Part shown: piece after piece, positions 13,161 to 27,096 of the stretch
Numbering within the stretch: the stretch's first letter is position 1
Layout of the letters: every line of letters starts with the position of its first letter
Assembly: GCA_030141585.1 (NCBI GenBank)
Contig: JAQIFP010000003.1
Coordinates: 290,843 to 349,255, forward strand
Origin: Ophryocystis elektroscirrha
Taxonomy: Eukaryota > Apicomplexa > Conoidasida > Neogregarinorida > Ophryocystidae
DNA: 58,413 bases
Direction: 5' to 3'
Made by a program: the position numbers and the translations under genes
Notes under the pieces: generated by a model
The model's input: only the letters and a program-made list of their open reading frames with translations
What the model was told of the DNA's origin: nothing
Databases searched by the model: none

Positions 13161-14264
13161 CAATTATATATTAAATTATATATAATATATAATATAATAT
13201 AAATTACAGTAATTTATAATTTAAAACATATCACATCTATAATTGTGTATATTTTCTGATAGTAAATTTATTTTATTAATGCTGTAAAAATTAGAAAGAT
13301 ATGTTGAGTATTAAAAGTTACTTGCAATGAGTCAAATAAAATTAAATTGGTTTTTATATCAATGGGAGTTTGATTCAAACTTTCACTATACGGAAGATGC
13401 CTTTCAGGAGTAATAGTGTATTTTTTTTTTTGGAAGTTGCTGTAATCTGGATTAATTACTTTTTGAACTTGGTCTAATAGTTCATTAGGGATATTTAAAG
13501 TGTATAAAATGGTATTTAGTACAGGATTTGCACAAAATCTTTCGGAAACCTGGAGAAATTGTTTATTTTTTTTATATATATACCTGTAAAGGTGTAAGTT
13601 TTTGAACGCATGTCTTAGTACGAAAATAACGAACTTTATTGCTATCGTAGGCGTCTTTTATATTCCTTAATACGGATTCTTCCAACAAAATAAATCTGGT
13701 GTTGACGTATATTCGAAAAATGTCAGATAGTGCTTCTGGAAACAACAAATACATACATAAAATTATTCAATTCTCTTTTAGCACAAATTTATTAATATAA
13801 GCGTCAAATTTAGTATATATATATATATATATATATATCTACTAAATTTATTGGCAAGACTACTAAGTATATATATGGTATATAATATATGTATAACTGC
13901 CATACAATAACAAATTATATCAATATGTTAACTAGTTAACTATATATAACATTATGTCTTTTCATATTCAAATGCTTACCGTATGATATAACATGAATTG
14001 ATTTTTGAAATTGAAGAAATTCATTTATAATATTTGCATACTACAGCCATATTTTAAAATATAATTAAAACGCACTTCTATGCCAGTTATTGATAATTTT
14101 TTAGAGATAGAAGCAACGCTTAGTAACACTTGTTTCCACGCATTTAAATTCCATTCATTCAGTTGTAAGGGATTGAATGCTATGATAGACTGAAATGTCA
14201 CAGAATCTGAAATACTACACAGTCTTATAATTAAAGCGATCAAATATATTTTTGCTGTATGCAT
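12312..14264 (-). CDS. CHMP7-like ESCRT-III protein
   Basis: About ten exons join in frame from MHTAKIYLIAL (14264) to a stop at 12312. The N-terminal half is a variable helical region (exons near 14076-14264, 13980-14040, 13584-13735). A middle part has LFYYSVRYGDLKN, LSIFLWFLVFYG and FSGSTQVTPTDKACILEHLA. The C-terminal half is a Snf7-type coiled coil: MLQEKIDLFEERAKSAHNEC, AALIALKKQKMFEKKIETL and the region around LVTNVIKSTVNMAK. A winged-helix-like N-terminal region before a Snf7 domain is the CHMP7 layout; ordinary CHMP4/Snf7 lacks the first half. CHMP7 recruits ESCRT-III to the nuclear envelope in other eukaryotes. Most introns are 31-35 bp. The Snf7 half is clear; the CHMP7 label rests on layout and the TPxDxxIL-type motif. 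Confidence 0.75.
13123..13158. repeat. (TA)n microsatellite
   Basis: A pure TA run inside an intron of the CHMP7-like gene. Confidence 0.95.
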
Positions 14265-14389
14265 TCACGATATTATAATAAAACTGTAACTAAAATTGAT
14301 TATCATTATGAAACTTAAATTTTAACATTAATGATGCTATATATGGGTCATTTAGCTTAAAACATATTTATTCTTATGACAATATTTGA

Positions 14390-14700
14390 CTTTAGACCCA
14401 CTCTTAAGTTAGACCCTATCTAGTTTAAGACCCTATCTAATGTAAGACCCAATCTAAAGTTAGACCCTATCTAGCTTTAGACCCTTCTTAAAGTTAGACC
14501 CTATCTAGCTTTAGACCCTTCTTAAAGTTAGACCCTATCTAGCTTTAAACCCTTCTTAAAGTTAGACCCTATCTAGCTTTAAACCCTTCTTAAAGTTAGA
14601 CCCTATCTACCGTAAGACCAAATTTAACGGTAGACCAAATTTAACGTTAGACCCTTTTTAATTTTAAACCCTATTTAGAATTTAGACTCTATTTAGCTGC
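14390..14700. repeat. 17-bp (34-bp higher order) TTAGACCC minisatellite
   Basis: About eighteen tandem copies of a roughly 17-bp unit whose core is TTAGACCC(T)ATCTA, the middle ones paired into a 34-bp higher-order unit in which ATCTAGCT and TTCTTAAAG alternate. Copies decay at both ends (AAACCC, AGACCA, AGACTC). The array has C on this strand with almost no CG and is much more GC-rich than its surroundings. It lies between the CHMP7-like gene start and the Rab gene and contains no reading frame. Confidence 0.92.
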
Positions 14701-15263
14701 AAAATTCATCTATGCTTCCGACGCTATTTATGCTATAAGCAATATTTATTATATCGACCTTATCTATGCTATATAATCTATAAATCTTTAAAATTATAAA
14801 TAACTGTATATTTCACAGATGTTATTTATCATTTACACTATATACATAATAAATTTGAATTACACCCTTTATACAAAATAGACCTTTTTATATCTATTTT
14901 TACTATATATATGTCATAAATAATATATGTGCTATACAAGAGACTTTAAATTTAAAACTAAACAAACTAAATTTTAATATATTTTATACATAAATTAATT
15001 TTGTTAAATTTATTTAGAGCAGAATAAATATTTAAACAAATATATCGAAATATCGTGATTTATTTTTTAAAATAAGAATTAAAATAAATAAATAAAAACT
15101 TTATAATAAATAAATCAGTAAAAATGTACTTTAAAGCTTTCCCCAGGTTTTTATATTGCTCATTTGAGGATTCGCACATATTTAAAATTATTGCATCTAA
15201 CCAGGTTTACACTGCATGTGGTTTAGCTAATGGCATTGCGAGCAAAAGATTTGTAAGCAACTT
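14701..15263. other. Intergenic region upstream of Rab gene
   Basis: AT-rich sequence with decayed satellite-like words (GACCTTATCTATGC, GACCTTTTTATATC) up to about 14900, then plain AT-rich DNA that should hold the Rab promoter. A 62-codon open frame at 15124-15312 is in a different frame from the Rab and shows no family signal. Confidence 0.5.
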
Positions 15264-16791
<1,528 letters not shown>

Positions 16792-17069
16792 AGTTTATAA
16801 AGTTTATGTTAACTGTATCTCCTAATCTTTTTTTTTTGCTGTTTGCGCATTCAATTTATTTATTTCTTTGTGTATAGCTCTCGGATTTTGTAGTTAATAT
16901 TGTTGTTTTATGTATAGTTGAAATTTCAGCTCTGTATAAAAATTCTTATATGATATATTGAAAAATTTTATACAATGTACATGTATTTAATATATGTATA
17001 TATATATATATGTACTCTTACCGCTTATTATACAATGGAATTTATGAAAAACTCTTCAAATTTATAAAC

Positions 17070-17103
<34 letters not shown>

Positions 17104-17288
17104 ATAAAAATATATGAAAAATATCTGTTTATATCTTCAATGCGTTTCAAATAGTTTTTTGTTAGAACTTAATATTAATATACAAGCACAATACTAGTTT
17201 AAATTAAGCCAAAGCAACATAATAAAAACATAATCTTACTTAAATTGAAATAAACTTTAATTAGATTAAATATTATCTCAGTCATCGT
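16792..17288. other. Intergenic spacer with (TA)n
   Basis: Spacer between two same-strand genes. It contains T-rich sequence just after the Rab stop and a (TA)n run at about 17073-17100. No coding or RNA feature is visible. Confidence 0.5.
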
Positions 17289-18531
17289 ATGACTGATGAG
17301 AAAGAAATTTGTATATACACCAACAAAGATTTATGGTGTGAGAAATTTGAAAGTTCCCAATGGTGGTTTTTTGAATTTCCGGACACTGAAGTCATTAATT
17401 TGAAAAAAAAAGGCGAAGAGAATGACATTTTATTTGAATTGGCGTTTTCTTCGACAACTGAGCGCCTAATAACAACAAAATTTGAAAATGGAAACTGTTA
17501 CGCATTAGAGATTGATAAAACTCCTGCCGCTTTATCTGTCGGTATTTTATTACCTAGTGTGGTAGAGGAGAACGACAGCAACTTATATGACTGTTTTTTG
17601 ACCGGACAGCAACACTGCACTATAAATTTTGTTCCAACCTATCCCGTATTAGAAAATTTTGAAAAGTTATTCACATTAGAAAAACCACATGCTATTACTT
17701 CGGCTAACTATAATTATTTAATAGAGCAGTCACAAGCATCAACAGCGTGTATACAGACATATCTAATGAGAAATTATTTTATATATGAGAACTCATTATG
17801 GTACTACTTATCATATAATTTGTTATTTAACTTTGTTAATGAATTATGCATATATGTGAGATTGAACCAGCTAGATTTTTTTAATATCTCATGGTCTCAA
17901 ATAAAGGGTATAACTGATGGATCTAAAGTGCTGAACAGAAATTTTAGCTACATTCTCATTTTTCAGTTATTGAATTTTGTCAGTGACATCTCTTTCGAGG
18001 AACACGAAAATTCAAAAATAATACGTAATAATTATTAAATTTACAAAATATTAGAAAACATCCTAGAAAATACAGATTATGATTTACACACACAATCAAT
18101 TCATGAATTGCACGAAAAACATTTAAACAAATTAATATTTCATTTAAGTCTTGAAAAAATTGGTCGTATTTATTTAAGAAGTTTTATTGAACAGAAATCT
18201 CAAAGTTTAGAAGAATTATTTCAGACTGTCTTTGATCATTGTATGAAAACATTTCCACCAGATGTACAAATTAATGTCACTAAATATCCATCAACAGAAA
18301 CAATTCATAGAGGCCAATTAAGTGAGAATATATTATATAAAAATATATAAATTTTGATTGTACTAAATAAATTTATATAACTGTAAGTTTGATCTATTGC
18401 GTACTATATCTATACTATAAATAAAATCACTATTTCATACTCATTTTAAATTTAATAATGCATATATTTATTTTACTATTATTTACATTTGCATACATTC
18501 AAATAGTATTAAGAAATAAAAATATGTTATA

Positions 18532-18571
<40 letters not shown>

Positions 18572-19339
18572 ACATTATTTTTATGCTCTTATAAATATAT
18601 AATTATGTACTAATTTTTTTATTTGATTTTATAATCTTTATCTACTGACATTGCAGACATAGAAAAACTAAGCGCAAATGTATCTTTTAATAACATGAAA
18701 TTAAATAAATACATTTCAATCTGGGGTGATTTAGTAATTGAATAAAAAAAGTTATACAGATTTTAGTTTCGTATAGATCATCTTTTTGGGTTTGCTATTG
18801 AGATTAATAAAAAATTAACGTGGTATCCTCACTACAACTTTACCTGGAACTGGAAAAAAAGATTTACTGTAAGCTTATAAACATGTTATATACACATCAA
18901 TTGCATTATATACATATATATATGTATAAGCACACCTTTGTTTAGTGAACCAGCAAAATTCATATATTGTATGTTTATGTGCCAAATTTTTCAACTATAA
19001 ACAATGGTGATAGAGGTTTTCAACTTAAGTAGTATGTGCTTCATTTTATGTAATCACTAATATTTAAGTTCAATATTAAACATAGTTTTTGTATGTATGA
19101 GCAAGACCTGTGACATATTTGTAGACTCTTTATAATTTGAAAAAATTGTGGTCACTAATGGAACTTAATGCTTACTTGGAACCCATTAGAGAAATGCCTA
19201 ATACCAGTATTCTTTCTTTCGAAAAAATCATGGCTGAGTATTTAATAGTAAAACTACAGTTTACATATGTCATTACTTTTTATAGGCATCCAAGCAAGAT
19301 CCACAGCTATATATGTTCAAAAAACTTTCAGTTATATAA
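17289..19339 (+). CDS. DCC1: DCC1-like sister chromatid cohesion / CTF18-RFC subunit (452 aa)
   Basis: Six exons (17289-18024, 18055-18321, 18657-18733, 18767-18868, 19125-19247, 19286-19339) close exactly in frame to 452 residues. Family features in order: a β-strand module ERLITTKFENGNCYALEI followed by ALSVGILLPS, matching the Dcc1 'TYxLxxVxTSNTLLL' region; a winged-helix-like IGRIYLRSFIEQKSQSLEEL followed by FPPDV; and the C-terminal RFTTLYNLKKLWSLMELNAY module, which corresponds to the Dcc1 'RFxxLFxLRxKWTxxDIxPYI' segment, then SILSFEKIMAEYLI. In other eukaryotes Dcc1 binds Ctf18 and Ctf8 in an alternative PCNA loader that supports sister chromatid cohesion. The final stop is 20 bp from the stop of the opposite-strand gene. 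Similarity is distant but collinear across the whole protein. Confidence 0.75.
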
Positions 19340-19359
19340 TTTATTATACAAAAAAAAAA

Positions 19360-20115
19360 TTAATCTATAACTTGTATCAAATTGTTTTTTTCAGTTGGTA
19401 TAAAAGATTGATCGATAAGAGGGCAATTTATAGACAAATTTTTATCCTCTATGTCAAAAAGCCCAGTAATTAAGTCTATATTAACTTCTAATTTTTTTTT
19501 ATTAATTATACTAATATAAGGTCGCAAACGATATTCGCTAAAACGTTTATTCATGCTAATGTGTTTTATAAGAGGTAGCCATTTATGGCGATAATATGAA
19601 CTTGCTAATTTGAAGCGCTTGACTTTATTCCACTTTGTAAACGTAATAGTTTTTTTTAATTTACAGTCTGAGAAGGTGCTTTTTGTATCTTTATATAAAG
19701 ATTGTATTCGTATGGGAGGACTTGAGATATCTTCAATCTCTACTATGGAAGAGTTTGGTTTTTCACAGATTAATTGCTCATTTGCTGATTTTATTTCAGA
19801 CAAAAAACTTTTTAATTTTCCAATTATATCTGAAAAAAAAAAAAATATGGTCATAATAGTATTAATGTTTATATTTTAAAAAAAAAATTTTATTTTAGCA
19901 AATGTTATTGGTTATAAAATAAATAAAATATATTGTTTATAAAGTTGTTATATATAATATCTATGTCAAAAAATATCGTGTATATATATATATACACATG
20001 AAAATACATGTTTGCATTTTAATTTTATGCTTAGTATATGTCATAAAAATATAACGTTGATTAAAGGATTTAAATTACCTGTGTTAGATACTTGGTTTAA
20101 GTCATAATTGTACAT
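19360..20115 (-). CDS. Hypothetical basic protein (two exons)
   Basis: Exon 1 is 20079-20115 (MYNYDLNQVSNT) and exon 2 is 19360-19829. The intron ends in a long poly-T tract and CAG, and the phases match. The product is about 168 residues, with an N-terminal coiled segment (GKLKSFLSEIKSANEQL), a Ser/Pro linker, a basic middle (KWNKVKRFKLASSYYRHKW) and a hydrophobic/acidic C-terminus (VNIDLITGLFDIEDK). No family is recognised. It is head-to-head with the Asn/Ser-rich gene, 121 bp between starts. Confidence 0.6.
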
Positions 20116-20236
20116 ACTTTAACATTATTTGAAGTGTACTGGATTTTACTTAATTACTGTGGCCTACCAAATCGTACCTAATCAGCGAAGTATAAGAAAA
20201 TTTCCCGTTTAAAATAAAATCGGAAGTATCAACGGG

Positions 20237-21311
20237 ATGCTATGTTCTCGTACTTATATATCAAACAGCTCACCGTATAGTGAATCCGAAACAGAATCAG
20301 ATGAGCCAAACAATTTTTCATCGCTATATTTAGATAAGCCACAGTATGATGAAATATATTCTTTGAAGTCACGTAGGAAAACATGCGATGAATCCTCATG
20401 TTCATACATTACAACTGCAGCTACTGTCGTTAAAGACGCTTTACCAGAAATAGTATCGGACAGTACTATTAGTGACTCTTTTTTTGAAACTTATGATACA
20501 AGTCAGGAAAATAAATTCAATGAAGATTCGAAAAAGGAGCCTCCTGATGATTATTTTTCTTCCATTTTTTGCAATCAGCAGCACTCCTCCGAAAATAACA
20601 ATAATAAGAAACGTGAAAGAGAAAATACTGGCAGCAACCCTGTGGATCAGCAAACATATATGGAAGAGCCAATTCTTGAAAAACCTGAGTCTTATAGCAG
20701 CAAGCCTTCATTAGTGTATAAAAATTCAGAAGATTTATCGGATTTGACACGGTTAAAATATATGCCGATAGCTACAAAAATGCCGTTAGCAACAAAAGAT
20801 AAATCTGCAGAACCTAATTCTTTAAAAGTACTTGCTACTGAATATTTTCAATTAGCTAAAAATGGTGCTATACAGCTTCCAAACACTTATTTACCTTCCC
20901 CTAATAAAAAGTATAAACTTGTAACTTGTGTTGCTGGAAAAACTCTTTCTAATTCTTCATCATATGCCTCTATTCTTGGCAACTCAAAATTTTTTCAAAC
21001 ATCTAGTAAACTAGAAAAAGATGAAACCGATAAGGAAATAGTTGATAAATCTAGTCCAAAGAAAATACCCACATTCTCACCAACATTTGAAAACCAAAAC
21101 CTCATCTGTAATTTTTTAGATACACCATATATATATATATATATATATATATTAGTTAAATGCTTTAAATTATAATTTATAATTTTCTGTAGTATCCGAG
21201 AATGTAGAGCCGTTGTCCAAAGATAAAAACTGTGATACACATGAAATGGTAATAATCAATAAGTTGACCATTACTGGGATTAAATCTAAAATGAACACAA
21301 TTATATTTGTT

Positions 21312-21346
<35 letters not shown>

Positions 21347-24300
21347 GTCAAGTGGCAATAACTAAAATAATTATATCAACTTTATAAGCTGTAATAGTAA
21401 ACTCTAATAATATAATAGAAATATAATATTCCTATCATTAAAAAGAAAACCTTAAGTGGACATATTAACATGTGTTGTTTATGCATTTGTTTATATCTAT
21501 AAATTTAAATATTTTATTAGGAGGAATATAATAAACATAATAATAATATTTTTTGTGTATAATAATTTACATTGTTTTTATTCAATATTTATATTTTCTT
21601 TGCTATTTGTGTTTTATTTAAAGTATTCGCATCCTATGCATACATACATGTATTTACAATTACCATGAATAATAAATTTTGTCCAACTCAATGAATTTAG
21701 GCTCAAAAACTCCAGCTATTGATGCTTTCCAATCGAATATTGTCAAGTCAACTAAATTTGATCCGAGAGACCAATAATAAATATATAAGCATTCTTAATT
21801 CTCTAAAAGTATTCAATAATAAATTTTTGTATATTTACATATACATTTCTATTTATTTGTATAATATCTCTTATTTACGATAATATATGTGGGTTTTTAT
21901 TAGGAATCCAAAAAGTCTAACTGTAATGTCTCTAAAAACTCTGATTCCAAGAAATTAATACTTGAAACAGTCTCTGCTGTGGCTTCTGTTTCTAAAAGTT
22001 TTGGAAAAATATTGGCTGGACTTGGTTCAAATTCAAATACAGAAGAAAGTTCATCAAGTTGGTAGTTTTTTTTTTCATATGTGTATTTTAAAGGTTTTTA
22101 TGACATTAACTCCAAAGCTGACCCTTGTGAAAATATTTCAGGTAAAAAACTTTCTATATTAATTGGTTAATTCTAGAAACTCCTAGTTCTGATCTTCAAT
22201 ATAAGAATAACTCCCCTTCCTCAGAAAACAATCTTTCAATATCTAACAATGCATTTTTGGATACTTCATTTTATTCTCAAAATACACCTTCTTGTCAATA
22301 TAATAAATCAGACGATAATACTGCGACTAATCAGTTATGGCCCATAGCTGAAAGATCTTTTAAAGAATCATCTAGGGACTATATTGACAACTCGACACAC
22401 AATAGTACATATGCAAAAGTTTTATCACCCAAAGAACCCACAGTTAGCAGAAATGATTATGGAAGGTATTTAAAGCAGCACAGCTTTGACCAAAGTTGTA
22501 ATTTTAATGAAGCTGAGAATAAATTTTTTAAAGATGATACAAAAGGAAAAACTGCAGATATTGGTGCTATTTCTTATTGGAATAATGTTAATCCCAAAAA
22601 CTCATCTAATGATACTGGTCATCAGTTTCCAGCGATATTAAATAAATTAGTGTACCTACCTGAAGACAAGAATAGTTTTTGTGACGAATCTTCCTCTTCT
22701 AAAGCCAAATATATGATTAATAGAGATATTGAAGCTTGTAGAGAGAAAACTTTTTCACTCGCAAACAACGATAAACTAGCTGACAGTACTAACGTTATTA
22801 ATTATGCTAATAATAACAATAATAATAATATTTACTCGGCAAATAATTTTGCTGCTTATCACAAATTGGCAGAAGAAAAAATGTGTATGACTTCATGTCT
22901 TAATACTGTATTGCCGTATAATACTGCTAACAATAATTTTACACAGCCAGCTAAAATTCAACTTGCACATCCTCCCAGTGATAGTTCAACATATATAAAT
23001 CAACCTATGTTTGATACCATGAATAACCAGCAACAACAGCCTTATCAATACATGGTTCATTCCGTTAAAGCTTCTCCTTCAACTTCGCTAAATATTAATT
23101 ATAAAAAGGCTTCAGTACCAAAACCAAATATATTGCCTATAAACAACTCTGCGGTATATATTCCCGATTCTCCTAAAAGGCAGTCTTCTTTTATGTTAAA
23201 ACCTTTAAATAATAAAATAGCTCAAGTTAAAGCAAAATCGTATATACAACCTACTGTATTGGGCAATGTTATATCTCCTCCCAACGCTTTTTTTAAACCT
23301 ATACCTAATAATAATTATGTTGTCATGAACAATAGGCCTAGCTCTTCATTTATAATGCCTAAGAGTCACATAAAATGTGATTATAAACAACCTGTTTCTT
23401 CCGTATCTACAGGCATTCCTATTAATGAAGCTTCTTGTAGAAGTATGTCTAATAGTAAATGTAAATCATCTGAAAATAAAAGCAATAATCCAGCATCATC
23501 CATTAAACGTCATACGACTAAAAAACATATCGCTCCACTACGTTTTGCACCATTAGATCCTCCACCACGTATTTCAAATTCAGCCTTAAATATACCGTAT
23601 GGTATTTGCAATAGTAATAACGAACTTAATAAATCCAATGAACTAGACGCCAAGTCCTCTTGGTGTCCCAAATCTCTCAATAACAGCTCTTGGACAAAAA
23701 AGAATAATACTCCTTCTAAAAATCTTGTACATGATAATCGTTTTAAACCGAAAACTGCTTTTTCTTGGAATAACGAAAGCATGTCAAATAGCTTATACAA
23801 GGAAGAGAATCCAAAGGATTTTTTGCAATACACAAACGATGAATTTTCCGAAAGAGAGATTGTATCTGCTAAAACTAGTGAAATCTTTGAAGATACTAAT
23901 TCGAAAGAAATATGGAAAAATTTAGATCATCATAACTTTAATACAGAAGACTCAGAAACTTCTACGGTAAAACATCAGACATCAACTGCTTTGGAATCCC
24001 AGTTTTTACAATCTTGTTTTCAGCCATCGTTTTCTTACACTCAATCCTACGAAAATAATTTTGCAGTAATTTCAAAATAAATATTTACTTGTTTTTCAGT
24101 GTTCTCAAAATCCAGGGAATTTTTTTTCTATGTCTCAAAATTCAATCACTGGTAATTTATCAATAATAAAACTTGTAAAACCTTGTAAAGCATAGTTCTT
24201 ACTTATAGCAAAAAACAAATAATAATCTTTATAGTTTGTAGAAATAGTTGCAAACATGTTTATTCTTATCATAATACCACTATTTATGTTATATTTGTAC

Positions 24301-24870
24301 TTTTAATAATACTTCTAAAAACAAAGGTATTTTTCAATAATTAAATTAAGCCAATATAATGTGATTAATTATTAGTATGTGTCATGATATTTATGTTGCT
24401 TATAATATTCTAGAGGTATTTAAATAAATTATAATGCACTTTTTTACGCATATGATTTAATTGATTTTTTATCAACTCTATTTTATTAATTCTAATATAT
24501 ATATATATATATATATTGGCATTTATATATGATTAATTTGGAAAAAAGCAATATTCTAGTACGTATTAGTTTTTATACGCTACTATTAAATAAACTTATT
24601 GCACTTATATAGATTTGCAAATTATCATAATTATTCTTATTACTTGAAACATTTTCTTTAATTGAAATACGTAAATTTTTTACATTACGTTTATCAGATA
24701 ATCCGTGTGATAAAAAAGCTGTTGAAATTTTACCCTCATTTACATACTCCGAGAACGATTTTCCTTATTCACAGATGAAGAGTAAAAATTCTTCAATGAA
24801 TGTTGCATCTTCTACTTCCTCTTCGTCTTCTTCATTATCATTATGGAACGAGTTATCGGATTTTTTTTAA
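20237..24870 (+). CDS. Large Asn/Ser-rich low-complexity protein
   Basis: At least eight exons join in phase: a 5' exon ending near 21111, short exons near 21194-21245, 21702-21805 and 21904-22070, then 22085-22140, 22176-24065, 24100-24152 and 24696-24870. The exon near 21702 gives a coiled-coil stretch (QKLQLLMLSNRILSSQLNLI) and the next a VSAVASVSKSFGKIL helix. The bulk is rich in Asn, Ser, Lys and Gln with small homopolymer runs (NNNNN, QQQQ) and scattered KPKT/SWNN-like motifs. It ends in a poly-Ser run and WNELSDFF. I recognise no catalytic domain. Asn-rich disordered proteins are typical of AT-rich apicomplexan genomes. The donor at about 22059 (GTTGGT) is weak, so that junction is provisional. 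Confidence 0.65.
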
Positions 24871-24989
24871 TTTATATTAAAAAAAAGTTTTTTAATTGCA
24901 TTTTTTTTTTGCAATCATTAAAGACATGCTTACAAATACAAAAGCTTTTTTTTCATCAACTTTACGCAATTGAATCAAGATGCTATTTA

Positions 24990-27096
24990 TTATGTAAATT
25001 TATTACTTCCTTCCGTTCCGAAAAAATTATTCATTGTTAAATCGCTAGGGGACACGCCAAAGTCGAGCAAGGGTACCAATCGATCTGGTTTATACACCCT
25101 TGAAGGTTTTGGAAGAACGCTGAAATTTATTAACATATTATAATTCTAAATATAAACAGTATAAGTGCAAATAAGCTATAATGCTATTAATTTTTGAATA
25201 AGTGATTTATACTTTGCTATATACACAATACATAAAAGCCATTATCATTTATCAAAAACAACTTACAAGAATTAACTTAATTAAAATGAAAATTTTATAT
25301 ATATATATATATATATTAATTAATCGTAATAATGATAATAAAAAAGTATAATTTTTTGTTTTATATGTGTATAAATGGCAAATTATACTAATTGAATATG
25401 CTTGCTTTAGATTTAAGAAAAGGATTTCGAAATAATAAGCTATATGGGAATATATTTGTCAAGTAATTTTAATGATATATTTACATGTTTAAATGTCCGA
25501 AACCTCCAGTTTTTGTATCATCTATTGAGACACCAGCAGGCAAGTTGGTCAAAAAGCTTATCATAGATAAAGCCTGCCATCTTAATCGATCGGGAGTGTG
25601 CTCTTTTGCAGAAAGTAGCAAAGAGCTCAAAGGGGTTCCTATCAATATATTTGGATTTTATATATACCTGTAGCTAAAAAATGTATAATTTAATTAAATT
25701 ATATGTACCCATCAAACTTTCTCTTCCATAGGGCCAAGAATAAACAGTTCTCATTCTAGTAAGTGCTTTGTCTGCTAGCATCCCCCCTAAAGTATAATAT
25801 TTTACAATTTTCTTTCTTTGTTTATTTGCATTATTTAATATTTTCAAACGTCACTTGCATACATATATAAGTATACGCTCATATAATTGGTATTATACCT
25901 GAAATACAAACAGATATTGACTTTCAAGTGTGAAGATATAACAAATAATTAATATAATTAACATATAGAAATATGTATATTAAAGAAATTGTAAACATTT
26001 AAACCCGTATAAAAGGTGTTTATTCAATACTATTACTCATGTATGGGTTACATCATATATAATACCGCTCAACACTCCAGCATTCAGTCTGGTAGATTCA
26101 AGTAATGATTTAAAAGCCGCAGATACTTCTATATACTCGTTATAGTTATCACAATACTACCCGTGAGAGTTTCTATGGTACATTCTGCAGCGTCTACCTG
26201 AAAAATTATAGAATTTGTATAGCATACTGCATTTTTTTCTTGTTCACAATGTCTTTCTTCCTTTTATTGGGAATCACATAATATGCAAAATATACATACC
26301 TCAAATCCAATCACTGATACGTATATATTCTTTTTTATTAATTGTTTATTTCATAAAACTAATACATACAAACAGCTTATAATTTATTATGCAAACTTTT
26401 GCAGTATATATATATATATATGAGTTTACATATTGAAAGAAACATATTTATACTTATATGCGCGAATATAGACATTCATTCAATTTATTCAACTTATAAG
26501 TATTATCTCAGTTGAGCAAATAAGTCGAATTTTTTTAAATGGAATATTAGAGTTATAGTGAAATAACTAAGCAATCTGTCCATACTATGAACTGATTGCA
26601 AGATAACATAATGAGTGTCTATTCTTATAACCTAAAATTCTTGGTTTTTCAGCAATCCAATATACATTTGAACTATTATTTATTTTTGATTATTATAGAT
26701 TTTATTTCGCTGCATTTACGTGTCTTAATTAAGTAAAAAGCTTAAGAGTACTTTCAAGCTTTCCAGTTAGCTTTTTCACGGTATCCATCAGTCCTTTCAA
26801 TTGAGGGGTCAAAACCTAATTCAACATTGCATAGCATAGTTACTACTGCTTGATTATTAATAGTACTTGAGATATCCTTTTGATCATTTTTTTGTATGGG
26901 ATTCCCTAATTCTAAATTGTAATAAAAATAAACTTTGTGTAAATTAATACCTTGAAACTGATTATGCCGCTGAAAACTTTTCAACTATAGAAAAAAATTA
27001 AAGAGCTTTTTGTACTTCTGTCTGTCCACTCAACGATATCAAGTTAATAATAGTAAAATATAATAAAGATGTTGCTTTAAAAGAAATCAATATCAT
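24990..27096 (-). CDS. Signal-peptide protein, unassigned conserved-looking family
   Basis: The start at 27096 gives an N-terminal hydrophobic segment (ISFKATSLLYFTIINLISLS) ending before QTE, a classical signal peptide. Exons follow with matching phases: LKSFQRHNQFQ, ELGNPIQKNDQ to NNQA, VLTPQLKGLMDTVKKLTGKLE, then (joined by a weak GTACTC donor near 26750) IGFEVDAAECTIETL, VSAAFKSLLESTRLNAGVL, GGMLADKALTRMRTVYSWPY, TPDRLRWQALSMISFLTNLP and, last, VYKPDRLVPLLDFGVSPSD. The exons are much less AT-rich than the surroundings, and one near 25050-25130 is about half GC, which suggests strong constraint. I do not recognise the family. It could be secreted, or enter the apicoplast or secretory organelles; the sequence does not decide. 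If the 26750 junction is wrong, these are two genes. Confidence 0.6.

Noticed and set aside
14390..14700. TTAGACCC array as an interstitial telomere or CRISPR array
   Set aside because: Units are 17 bp with spacing unlike a pure TTTAGGG-type telomere, there are no unique spacers, and the surrounding genes are eukaryotic with spliceosomal introns.
25040..25130. GC-rich patch considered as a structural RNA
   Set aside because: On the minus strand it reads in frame as VLPKPSRVYKPDRLVPLLDF and joins in phase with upstream exons, so a coding exon explains it better.
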